Source: Desulfopila sp. IMCC35006 (GTDB taxonomy: Bacteria > Desulfobacterota > Desulfobulbia > Desulfobulbales > Desulfocapsaceae). From it: a stretch of DNA of 64,000 nt. The stretch is taken from the NCBI RefSeq assembly GCF_005116645.1, contig NZ_SWCM01000006.1, positions 1 through 64,000 of the forward strand. The letters are read 5' to 3'. Under the pieces are notes generated by a model. That model made no database searches. It saw only the letters and a program-made list of their open reading frames with translations, and was not told the DNA's origin. Below, piece by piece: positions 33,144-42,500 of this stretch (positions are counted from its first letter, which is position 1; each line of letters opens with the position of its first letter). The position numbers and the translations under genes are program-made.

Positions 33144-33560
33144 TGACTTAGAAGTAATACTCTTGCGCTCTTTGCAAGAGTATTACTTCGTGAAGGAACT
33201 TACACCCCTCAAGGGGGTACTGAAAAGAGTCCCGCGAATCTTTTGGGCGGGATTCGACTTAGAAATAATTTTCTTGTGCTTTTTCAAGAAAATTATTTCG
33301 TTAAGGAACTTATCCCGCGAAGCTTTTAGGCGGGATTAGTGACCAATTATCAATACTCTTGCGCTCTTTGCAAGAGTATTACTTCGTGAAGGAACTCATC
33401 CCGCGAAGCTTTTGGGCGGGATAAGTGGCCAATTATCAATCTCCTTGTGCTTTTTCCAGAAAATTGTTTCATTAAGGAACGTATCCCCCGCACAACACGG
33501 GACCGTACTGAGTCCCGCGAAGCTTTTGGGCGGGACGAGTTCCTTAACGAAACAATGAGT
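33139..33560. repeat. Cluster of palindromic repeat units (locus 2)
   Basis: At least four units occur in series. Long hairpins are at 33151-33189 (GAAGTAATACTCTTG arms), 33262-33299 (GAAATAATTTTCTTG arms), 33352-33380 (shorter) and about 33440-33470 (degenerate). They alternate with ATCCCGC...GCGGGAT hairpins, for example 33312-33336, joined by a CGTTAAGGAACTTA linker. The last unit is partly inverted (CGAGTTCCTTAACG). The CCCCTCAAGGGGG motif near 33205 recurs in locus 1. The cluster fills the whole gap between the GlcF-like gene and ycaO. Confidence 0.93.
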
Positions 33561-33565
33561 ACTCC

Positions 33566-35329
33566 ATGACCTGCAAAACACTGCTGCCCGGTAAAGATCT
33601 CGCCTTAGAAGATACCATCGATAACGCGACAGCTTTACTGACGGCAATGGATCTTCCGACCGAAGCAGTGAGCTGGTTGAATCCGGCGCCGAACTGCTGG
33701 TCCGTCCATATCCAGTCTGTTGCCTGCCCCCATCTCTACACCAACGGCAAAGGGACATCACAGCTGGCGAGTCTTGCCAGTGGCCTTGGCGAGTTTTTTG
33801 AGAGACTGGCAACAAATCTGTTTTTTGCCGACTATTTCCTGGGTGACAAGGCGGTCGCCCAACCTTTCTATTTTTATCCCGATGAGGTGTGGTTTCCTCC
33901 CGGTGACGACGATTCCATTCCGCACCACAATCGCCAGGGAGTTGAACTGCTGAATAAAGACCTGCGGTCCTTTTACCATAGAGATGAAGAACTGACCGCT
34001 GCCCATCTCCGCGACAGCAATATCGACTCGCGGGACGGGGCCATCTGCACCCTGCCCTTCCAGTCTCTCTCAACCGGCCAAACGACCTATTTCCCGGTAA
34101 GCCTGCTCAACAATTTATATGTCAGCAACGGTATGGCCGCCGGTAACTCTCCCGCTGAATGCTGCTCCCAGGCACTTTCGGAAATCATCGAACGCTATGT
34201 GAAAAATAGAGTTATCGCGCAAGGTATAAGTCTGCCTGATGTACCGCAGACCCGCCTTGCGAAATACCCCAAACTGTGCACCATCCTGGACATGCTTGCC
34301 GAAAGAAAACTATCGGTCCGGGTGAAAGATGCCTCTCTTGGCGGCCAATATCCGGTAGTCACGGTACTTGTCGCGGACCCCGACAGCGGCGGGGTCTTTG
34401 CCGCTTTCGGGGCCAACTGCCGGTTTGAAACCGCGGTTGAGCGAACCCTGACTGAACTGCTCCAGGGCAGGAACCTTGACCAGTTTAAAGGGTTCCAGCC
34501 ACCATGTCATGATCTTGAACAGGTGGCCGATCCCTTTAATCTGGAGAGTCATTTTGTCGACTCCGACGGCCTGCTGTCCTGGAATATGTTTAAGGACAAA
34601 GCGGATTATAATTTTTCTCCCTGGGATTTCATCGGCTCAACAGAACAGGAATTACACCGGCTGCAGCAGCTGATCACCACCAGTGGTTTCCATGCGTACC
34701 GCGCCGAGTACCTGCACTGCGGGATGTATAGCTGCCGGATACTTGTCCCGGGCATGTCGGAAATTTACCCTGTCGACGATATGGTCTGGAACAACAAAGG
34801 GAGTGGTGCTGCGCTGCGCCCTTCACTGCTCCGCCTGACGGAGATGAATCAAAGAGAGCTTACCCGGCTGTTTACCCTGCTGGAAACGCTTGGACTCAGT
34901 GACGAACAGTTGATTTCGCAAACGATCGGTGTTCTCTTTGACGAGCAGTCACCGTGGGGTACCCTGCGTATCGGTGAACTGAAAGCACTTCTTCTTCTTG
35001 CCCTGGGCAGAAAGGAAGAAGCATTTGGCTGGTGCAGTTGGTGTATCGATTATGGTGCGCTCCCTGCAGCCAGAACACGCCTCTACCGGCTACTGCAGTC
35101 ATTGCTTGATTTTCATAGAACCGGGGCAGATATCCACGACTTCACCGCAAGCCTCACTCTATTTTACCGGGAAAATGAATTGCACGAAGCGATATCGATC
35201 GTCAACGGCACAACCCGATTTCCCGGTCTCAATTTCGCGGGAAGCTGGCCGGAGATTTCCGCTGAACATAAAAATATGCTGCAGATCTATAATAAAATCC
35301 ACAGCATAAAAGCCACATTTCCGGCCTGA
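33566..35329 (+). CDS. ycaO: YcaO domain protein (E. coli YcaO type)
   Basis: This 587-aa protein matches E. coli YcaO in length and N-terminus (PGKDLALEDTI, WSVHIQSV, TNGKGTSQLASLASGLGEFFERL). YcaO enzymes activate backbone amides with ATP. The E. coli protein is reported to assist RimO in methylthiolating ribosomal protein S12. The Glu-rich Mg-ATP motifs GEFFERLATN and LSEIIERYVK are present, with a C-terminal helical repeat region. No thiopeptide or RiPP genes are nearby. The ATG has no Shine-Dalgarno because the sequence before it is repeat DNA. It converges on ackA with only about 10 bp between stops. Confidence 0.93.
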   Translation: MTCKTLLPGKDLALEDTIDNATALLTAMDLPTEAVSWLNPAPNCWSVHIQSVACPHLYTNGKGTSQLASLASGLGEFFERLATNLFFADYFLGDKAVAQPFYFYPDEVWFPPGDDDSIPHHNRQGVELLNKDLRSFYHRDEELTAAHLRDSNIDSRDGAICTLPFQSLSTGQTTYFPVSLLNNLYVSNGMAAGNSPAECCSQALSEIIERYVKNRVIAQGISLPDVPQTRLAKYPKLCTILDMLAERKLSVRVKDASLGGQYPVVTVLVADPDSGGVFAAFGANCRFETAVERTLTELLQGRNLDQFKGFQPPCHDLEQVADPFNLESHFVDSDGLLSWNMFKDKADYNFSPWDFIGSTEQELHRLQQLITTSGFHAYRAEYLHCGMYSCRILVPGMSEIYPVDDMVWNNKGSGAALRPSLLRLTEMNQRELTRLFTLLETLGLSDEQLISQTIGVLFDEQSPWGTLRIGELKALLLLALGRKEEAFGWCSWCIDYGALPAARTRLYRLLQSLLDFHRTGADIHDFTASLTLFYRENELHEAISIVNGTTRFPGLNFAGSWPEISAEHKNMLQIYNKIHSIKATFPA

Positions 35330-35339
35330 ATTTTCTTTT

Positions 35340-36548
35340 TTACGAATTAAGTACAGCTTTGGCTTCTCTGGCTATGGCCAATTCCTCATTCGTTGGAATT
35401 CCCCAAATCTGCACCCGACTTTCAGCTTTGCTGAGAAGAGTAGGTGCTTTAACCCGCTGATTATTCGCCGCAGGATCCATAACGACCCCAAAGGACTCCA
35501 GCCCGCGCAGCGTCATTTCCCGCACGATTTCATCATTTTCGCCGATGCCTGCAGTAAAGATGATCGCATCCACCCGGCCGAGTACCGCCATATAGGCACC
35601 CACATATTTTTTATTGCGATAGGTCTGTACATCAAGAGCAAGTTTTGCGAGCTTATTCCCCTTGGCAATCGCCTCGTGGATATCGCGCATATCGTTCATC
35701 CCGCAGAGCCCTTTCAACCCCGAGTCCTTGTTGAGCATCGCATCGATGCCCTCGATATCCATACTGCAGTTACGCACCAGAAAAGCATGAATAGCCGGAT
35801 CGATGTCACCGCTGCGGGTGCCCATCACCAGCCCTTCCAGGGGAGTGAGGCCAAGCGTTGTGTCGATACTTTGACCATTCTGGATAGCGGTCATGGAACA
35901 ACCATTGCCAAGATGAATGGAAATCATATTGAGTTCCTCAAGCGGTTTGCCCATGAGCCGTGCACACTCGCTGGCCACGAATTTATGCGATGTTCCGTGA
36001 AAACCGTAGCGGCGCACCCGCTGCTGCTCATACAAAGCATAGGGAATGGCATACAGATAGGCATGTGGCGGAATGGTCTGATGAAAGGCGGTATCAAAAA
36101 TTGCCACCTGCGGGACCCCGGCGAACAATTCCTGCGCCACGCGAATTCCGTCAAGATTGGCCGGATTATGCAGCGGTGCCAGGGGAATGTTTCTTTCAAT
36201 GGCCGCCAGAACATCCCCGGTAATAACGGTAGGTTTATGAAAATCCTCGCCGCCATGCACCACGCGATGGCCGATTGCATCGATATCGCCTGAATTGGAA
36301 ATCACTCCCTGACGGGCATCAGACAGCAGGTCAACGACCATCCGCATGCCGCTCTTATGATCGGCTACGACGGTAGCATTTTTGACCACCAGTTCATCTT
36401 TTCTCCCTGGTCGCATTGTACATTTTATCAAACCCTCGGTTTCGCCAATTCTCTCGACCAGACCTGATGCCAGAACAGATTCGTCCGCCATCTCAAGAAG
36501 TTGAAATTTAATTGAAGAACTACCTGAATTTATAACTAATATTTTCAT
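35340..36548 (-). CDS. ackA: Acetate kinase
   Basis: Acetate kinase interconverts acetyl phosphate plus ADP with acetate plus ATP. The 402-aa protein starts MKILVINSGSSSIKFQL, the family's adenosine-phosphate motif. It also has HRVVHGGEDF, the catalytic-region FDTAFHQTIPP, HLGNGCSMTAI and FTAGIGENDE. No phosphotransacetylase gene is beside it. In-frame Met codons at 36551 and 36557 are alternative starts. In this context it links acetyl-CoA from lactate or ACS to acetate and ATP. Confidence 0.97.
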   Translation of the reverse strand: MKILVINSGSSSIKFQLLEMADESVLASGLVERIGETEGLIKCTMRPGRKDELVVKNATVVADHKSGMRMVVDLLSDARQGVISNSGDIDAIGHRVVHGGEDFHKPTVITGDVLAAIERNIPLAPLHNPANLDGIRVAQELFAGVPQVAIFDTAFHQTIPPHAYLYAIPYALYEQQRVRRYGFHGTSHKFVASECARLMGKPLEELNMISIHLGNGCSMTAIQNGQSIDTTLGLTPLEGLVMGTRSGDIDPAIHAFLVRNCSMDIEGIDAMLNKDSGLKGLCGMNDMRDIHEAIAKGNKLAKLALDVQTYRNKKYVGAYMAVLGRVDAIIFTAGIGENDEIVREMTLRGLESFGVVMDPAANNQRVKAPTLLSKAESRVQIWGIPTNEELAIAREAKAVLNS

Positions 36549-36657
36549 CATTTCCATCCATTTTTATTGAATAAGCATCATATGAACCCAACTTCATAAC
36601 CTGTCGATAAAAAGAGAGCAACAATTTATTCCGCTCTTTTGCTCACTTTTGAAATCC

Positions 36658-36687
36658 TTGACAAACTGCACAGGGAACGAGTAGAAA
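36658..36687 (+). promoter_or_regulatory. Probable promoter of the OxlT-type transporter
   Basis: TTGACA (36658-36663) and TAGAAA (36682-36687) are 18 bp apart, about 30 bp before the transporter ATG. Confidence 0.4.
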
Positions 36688-36717
36688 AATCGTTTTTTAT
36701 CAATCTCCGGTGACTTC

Positions 36718-37932
36718 ATGCGATTTATAATTCTTCTCTCTGCCTTCATGATGCAGATGTGCCTTGGAGCTACCTACTCCTGGAGTGTCTACGTCCAGCC
36801 AATCAAAACAATGCTCGGGCTCGAACAAGGTCCGGTGCAGATTCCGTTTACCGTCTTTTACTTTATGTTTCCTCTTACCATGATGGCTGCGGGAACTTTT
36901 TTGCCCAGGATTGGCCCCAGGATCTGTGCCATGGTCGGGGGACTGCTTTTTGGCGGTGGCTGGCTCCTGGCCAGTCTCGGCAGCAACAACTTTATCTTCA
37001 CTGTTCTTGGCATCGGCGTTCTCAGCGGCATTGGTGCCGGAATGGCCTATATCGTCCCGATTGCCGTGTGCATTCGCTGGTTTCCAAAAAATAAAGGCCT
37101 GGTCACCGGCATCGCTGTCGCGGGTTTTGGCGGCGGCGCAGCCCTGGTCAGCCAGACCGGCGGATGGCTGATGAACACAGGCTTGACCCCGTTCCAGACA
37201 TTTTTTATCTTTGGCCTATGTTTCATGGGTATCATCGTTGCTTCGGGCGCCTGCATGCGCTTTCCGCAACGGATTCGTTTTACCAAGCCATCTCCCATAA
37301 AAATTTCAGAAATTCTGACCCACCCGAGTTTTCGCCTGCTTTACGGGGCGATGTTCATTGGTCTTGCCGCAGGTTTTGCCGTCAATGCCAATCTCAAAGA
37401 GCTGTTCCCGGCGGGCGACGATGCGGTGCAGATCGGCATCACCGGCGTGTCATTGTTTGCTCTGGCCAACGCCACCGGACGAATCGTCTGGGGCGTGATA
37501 TTTGACCGGGTTCAGTCGGCAACTGCGATACAGGCCAATTTGTTGCTCCAGGCAATCGTCCTGCTTGCCGCCCCGCTTATGCTTCATTCGGCGGCCGGTT
37601 TCTGGCTTTTTTCGATCCTTACCGGCTTCAACTACGGCGGGGTGCTGGTTCTTTACGTAGCATCGGCCGCTCGCTGCTGGGGGGCCGACCGGGTGAGCCA
37701 TATTTATGGCTGGCTGTTTTCCAGCAATATCCTCGCCTCATTTTCACCGATCCTGGCTGGTCTGGTTTTTGACACCTTCCATACCTTCACCTTCGCCCTC
37801 ACCGGGCTGGCCGGCTTGCTTATTGCCTGCACCGTCATGATATACACCAAATCACCGGTTGTAAATCAGAAGCGCAGCGTGCACCACTCAGCGAAGAACA
37901 CACTAACCCCGCCAAAAAGCGTTGCGGGGTAA
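36718..37932 (+). CDS. OxlT/OFA-family MFS transporter with repeat-derived C-terminus
   Basis: The 404-aa protein has twelve predicted membrane helices and the oxalate/formate antiporter-family pattern: YSWSVYVQPI in helix 1, and GIGAGMAYIVPIAVCIRWFPKNKGLVTG around helices 4-5. Lactate, formate or oxalate are possible substrates; the neighbours favour a monocarboxylate such as lactate. The last residues, about LTPPKSVAG, and the UAA stop are encoded by a repeat element (37901-37932). The original C-terminus was therefore probably replaced after the segment ending in VVNQKRSVHHS. The ATG has only a weak ribosome site. Confidence 0.9.
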   Translation: MRFIILLSAFMMQMCLGATYSWSVYVQPIKTMLGLEQGPVQIPFTVFYFMFPLTMMAAGTFLPRIGPRICAMVGGLLFGGGWLLASLGSNNFIFTVLGIGVLSGIGAGMAYIVPIAVCIRWFPKNKGLVTGIAVAGFGGGAALVSQTGGWLMNTGLTPFQTFFIFGLCFMGIIVASGACMRFPQRIRFTKPSPIKISEILTHPSFRLLYGAMFIGLAAGFAVNANLKELFPAGDDAVQIGITGVSLFALANATGRIVWGVIFDRVQSATAIQANLLLQAIVLLAAPLMLHSAAGFWLFSILTGFNYGGVLVLYVASAARCWGADRVSHIYGWLFSSNILASFSPILAGLVFDTFHTFTFALTGLAGLLIACTVMIYTKSPVVNQKRSVHHSAKNTLTPPKSVAG

Positions 37933-38078
37933 GTTCCTTCACGAAATAATTTTCTTAAAAAAGCACAAGGGAATTGTCAATTGGCCACTAATCCCGCCCA
38001 AAAGCTTCGCGGGATAAGTTCCTTAACGAAAAAATACTCTTGCAAACAGCGCAAAAGTATTTTTTCTAAGTCACTAAA
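37901..38078. repeat. Palindromic repeat units between convergent genes (locus 3)
   Basis: Two units in inverse orientation relative to locus 2. The first (37901-37985) has the CCCCGCC...GCGGGG hairpin and a degenerate long hairpin. The second (37986-38078) has ATCCCGCC...GCGGGAT and a long hairpin 38028-38066 (16-bp arms, one mismatch). The left end supplies the stop codon of the transporter; the right end (CTAAGTCACTAAA) supplies that of the glycosyltransferase. Confidence 0.92.
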
Positions 38079-39234
38079 AGATAAATGGGGTTGTCTTGCG
38101 CAGCTCGGACAGCGCATAGTGTTGGCCTCGCCAGGTAATTCCTCTGTTTATCAGCGTAACAAGTGCCGATTTCACAATGATATAACACGAAATATAAGGT
38201 GTCAGAAGACATCCGGGCAAGTAGCAGCCCGGCAGACCCTGCCGCACTAAGCCCTGATAGAATGTTGCCAGTCGAATAGCTATCGTGGCAAGACAAATAC
38301 TCCGGACATATCCACTCCCGAAACTCACCCCCCACAGTGGCCAGATACTGGGTATAATAATTGCCAAAAGCGCAACCGGAACAAGAGCAATGCGGTAGTG
38401 GAGCACGGCAAACATGTTTTTCTCAAGACCTTTTATCATTTCGCTGACCGAATCGTACCAGGGAACAACGACGAAATCGTAGGCCAGCAGACAATCCTGC
38501 GCAAAGCCATTATCTTTTACGGCCCTGCCAAGCATCATATCGTCAACGGGATGCATTTTGATTGCTTCGTGCCCGCCAATCGAGCTGTATACCCGGCGGC
38601 GGATCATATTAAAAGCACCAATGCCGACAAACCAATGCGTACCTTTTTTTTTGGCGAGCCAGGGCTTGAAGACAACCATAAGACCGATAGCCGAATCAAG
38701 GATAAGACTGTTGAGCAGCCAGCCGTGGGTCATATTTTTGAATATCAGCGTCAGGTGATCCAGCTGATTGCGCTCCATGTATGCAACCGATCTGGCAACC
38801 GTCGTCTTCTCCATAACAACATCAGCATCGGTGAAAAGCAGATATTCACCCCTGGCCAGGAGTGCACCGGCAGAAAGGGCGTGACTCTTGCCCATCCACC
38901 CCGCGGGCAATTTTTTAACGTCATGAACGATAAGCCCGGGAAAGCGTTTTTTTACTGCATCGAGTACTTGCGAAGTTCGGTCAGTAGAACGATCATTTAC
39001 GACAATTATCTCTACCTTTTGATATTCCTGTGCAAAAAGCGACAGCAGGGACCTTTCGATATTCTTCTCTTCATTGCAGGCAGGTACGACGATTGATATC
39101 AGTGGGCAATCCACCCTTTCTCCGACCGGCATATCGTCTAATTTACGCATTTTTTTCATGCCGACTGCGAACGTTGCCGACGAAATGATGATCGCACAAC
39201 ATCCTACCAGAGATATCATCAGGAATATTGACAT
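38074..39234 (-). CDS. Family 2 glycosyltransferase, HpnB-like
   Basis: The 386-aa enzyme has an N-terminal membrane helix (about 3-23) and a GT2 catalytic domain with SIVVPACNEEKNIERSL, NDRSTDRT, LPAGWMGKSHAL and the TDADV metal-binding motif. VDDMMLGRAVK, and several C-terminal helices, follow. This layout resembles HpnB, a hopanoid-cluster glycosyltransferase, and ceramide glucosyltransferases. No squalene-hopene cyclase gene is nearby, so the substrate is open. The ATG at 39234 is preferred over a TTG at 39246. Its UAG stop is in the repeat element end TTTAGTGACTTAG. Confidence 0.82.
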   Translation of the reverse strand: MSIFLMISLVGCCAIIISSATFAVGMKKMRKLDDMPVGERVDCPLISIVVPACNEEKNIERSLLSLFAQEYQKVEIIVVNDRSTDRTSQVLDAVKKRFPGLIVHDVKKLPAGWMGKSHALSAGALLARGEYLLFTDADVVMEKTTVARSVAYMERNQLDHLTLIFKNMTHGWLLNSLILDSAIGLMVVFKPWLAKKKGTHWFVGIGAFNMIRRRVYSSIGGHEAIKMHPVDDMMLGRAVKDNGFAQDCLLAYDFVVVPWYDSVSEMIKGLEKNMFAVLHYRIALVPVALLAIIIPSIWPLWGVSFGSGYVRSICLATIAIRLATFYQGLVRQGLPGCYLPGCLLTPYISCYIIVKSALVTLINRGITWRGQHYALSELRKTTPFIF

Positions 39235-39501
39235 ACAGTCACCCAACCGAACATGTACCAGCCCATTGTCATCATCTCCGCTCCTGTTTTGTCGGTTTTT
39301 TTGACAAAACTACTGGCAAAAATCGACTGACGTGGTAAATGAAAAGGTTCGTCAGTCCTCACTCCCGCTCAGAACAGAGTATTCCGGTCTGATACAGGCA
39401 ACTATTATAAAGCAGATCGCGCGTATTGCTATACCATCACTTCTCTGCCCAATCCACCCCGATCGACGGGATAAATTTATCGTGCCAAGAACACCTCCAA
39501 A
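39235..39501. other. Divergent intergenic region
   Basis: This region separates the glycosyltransferase from the fused dehydrogenase. A TTGACA at about 39299 has no good -10 at the right distance. I see no clear operator, and nothing like the ATTGGT boxes of the first lactate operon. Confidence 0.4.
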
Positions 39502-42500
39502 ATGAACAAAAATATTTATCGTGAAATCCCCTATAATTTCACCTCGGCAGACGACAAGCTGATCATCAACCTGCTCTTTGGCCCCGAAGTCTGGGACGAC
39601 CTTGAAGAATTGCGAAGCCAGCGTATCAGCGGGCGGTCAGCAAGACTGGTCATGCGTTTTATGGGCGATCTCTTTATTCTCAGGCGCAACCCTTTTCTGT
39701 ATCAGGAACTTATCGACTCCTCAACCCGGAGACAAAAATTTCTCCAAACCGCGGAGGAAGACCTGACCGTCATTGAAGAGGCGGCCAAAATAGGCAGAGT
39801 AGGAACAGAACGAAGCGCCAAAGTGCTCCGTCTCGTCCGCCTGTGTCACGAGCGTCTCGGGGAACTGAAAGAAGAAATTACCGAAGCCGCCGGTCAACGT
39901 CAACATATCCAAAAAAAACTGGGCGCGATCGTCGGCAGAGAAAATATCCGTTTCGACCCTTTCACCCTCATCAGCCACGCCACGGATGCCACCGATTGGC
40001 GGCTCTTCCTGCCGGTCGCCGTCGTCAGACCGACCAGTGAAGACCAGGTGCCCGCTCTCATAAAAACAATCGGTGAACTGGGCCTGAAAATAATTCCCCG
40101 CGGCGGTGGGACCGGTCTGACCGGCGGCGCCGTTCCGGTAACCGGCAACTGCGTCATCATCAACACCGAGAGACTGACCGGAATAGGCGAGATTGAATAC
40201 CGAGACTTCCCGCACCTGGGCGAGGGTACCAGAATTCCGGTTCTTCATGTTGAGGCTGGCGTGGTAACCTCGGATGCCATGGCCCATGCCGCAGCCAAAA
40301 ATCTGGTTTTTGCCACCGATCCGACCAGCGCCTGGGCGTCAACCATCGGCGGCAATATTGCCGAGAACGCCGGGGGAAAAACGGCCGTACTCTGGGGAAC
40401 GGCCATCGACAATATCCTCTCGTATACCATAGCTATGCCGGGGCAGGGTCTTCTCACGGTACAGCGCGTCAAGCATCCGATGCGTAAAATTCTTCCCGAT
40501 GACAGTGTCTGTTTTCAGGTACTGGACCACCACCATAAGATTCTCCGCGAAGTTACCCTGGCCGGAACCGATATCCGCAAAAAAGGCTTATGGAAAGATA
40601 TCACCAATAAGGCCTTACTGGGGCTTCCCGGCTTTCAGAAAGAGGGAACCGATGGCGTTATCACTTCAGGAACATTTGTCCTGCACCGGGAATATGAAAA
40701 GAAGATAACCTTCTGCCTTGAATTTTTCGGCGCCGATATGGATGAAGCCAGTCGGGTTATCGTCGAAATATCCGAAGAATTTACCAATGAAGGCCAGGAG
40801 GCCCTGATGGCCCTGGAGCACTTTGACGAGGAGTATATCCGGGCCATCAAATATAAATTTAAGGCGGCAAGAAGCAGTCACCCGAAAGCCGTTCTGTTAA
40901 TCGACATGGTGGGCCACACCTCCGAACAGGTATTACGCGGCAAAAAAAGGTTGGAAGAACTCCTCATCCCTTACAAAAACACCGAATTATTTACGGCGCA
41001 GGATGCCGATGAGGCGGCTCGTTTCTGGCGTGATCGCAAGCGGCTGGGAGCGATCTCCGCCCGGACAAACGCCTTTAAACTTAATGAAGATATTGTCCTG
41101 CCGCTGCACGGCCTTGCCGAATTCGCCCGCTTTGTCGATGAATACAATATTGAAGAAGATATCTACAACAAGGAACAGTTCATCCGTGCTATCAGTCAAT
41201 ACCTGAAAACTGCCGAGCCGATAGAGGATCCGGACTGGCTCGAGGCGAAGATCCCCAAAGCCGAGGAACTCTGCAGAGAGACCATAACGGAGCTTTCTTT
41301 GCGCACCATCGAATCGGTTCGGCACGAGGCTTCAATCAAAAAATTGATGGCTGAACTGCTGGAACTGTTCAGCGGGTATGAAATGGTCAGCCGCAACATC
41401 GAGACCATCCACCGCGAAATCCGTGCTAAACGGATAATCATCGCCACCCATATGCACGCGGGTGACGGCAATATCCATGTGAACATTCCGGTCTTCTCCA
41501 ATGACCGCGAGATGATGAAGCGGGCGGAAAAAACCGCCGAGGATGTGATGGCCAAAGCAGTCGAACTCGGCGGCGTAGTCAGCGGCGAGCACGGCATCGG
41601 CATCACAAAGATGAAGTTTCTGGAAGAAAACCGGTTGGCAGAATTGACCGCCTACCGGAAAAAAGTCGATCCCGATAATATTATGAATCCGGGAATGTTG
41701 TGCGATCCAGCCATCATCGACAAGGTTTTCACCCCTTCCTTCAATCTGCTCGAGCTGGAGGCAAAAATACTGCAGCACGGCTCTCTGGCCGCACTGTCAT
41801 CGATGATTTCGAAATGTATTCGCTGCGGTAAGTGCATGCCGGTCTGCTGTGTGTATCATCCGGGAAGCAATATCTTTTTTCACCCGAGAAACAAGAACAT
41901 GGTTATCGGTTCGTTGATCGAGGCCCTGTTGTACGACATGCAGCGTTCCCACCTGCCGCGTTTTAACCAGCTGAAAAACCTTGAAGAGATTGCCGACCAC
42001 TGCACCATGTGCCGGAAATGCCTCACCCCCTGTCCGGTCGACATCGACACCGCAGAGGTTTCCCTGCTGGAGCGCGAAATCCTCAGCGATCTCGGTTATA
42101 AACATACCGCACCGGCCACCAGGCTCTCCCTGTTGTATCTGCAGAACAGAAATGAAACGGTGAATAGTGTTTTCCGAAAAGCAGTTTTAGGGTGGGGCGG
42201 CTCCCTGCAGCGCCTTGCGGTCAAAGCCCTGCAAAAAGCACCGGCCTCGATCAGTGAAAAAGACTGGCAGCCGTTGCATCTGCTGAAATCGCCAATGACA
42301 CCGGCATCACCTTTTACCCTGACCTCTATGCTGCCCCGGTGCACCGAACGCGAAGCGTTGAAGATTCGGCCGCAGGGGGAAATCAGCAAAACCGTCTTCT
42401 ATTTTCCAGGGTGCGGCTCGGAACGGCTGTATGGCGATATAGGGATGGCTTCGATCTACCTGCTGCTGAAAAACAACATCAGAGTCATCCTGCCGCCCCC

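Noticed and set aside
33396-34073. 225-codon frame antisense to ycaO ending in repeat DNA
   Set aside because: Its end is encoded by repeat units and the rest mirrors ycaO, whose product matches E. coli YcaO well.
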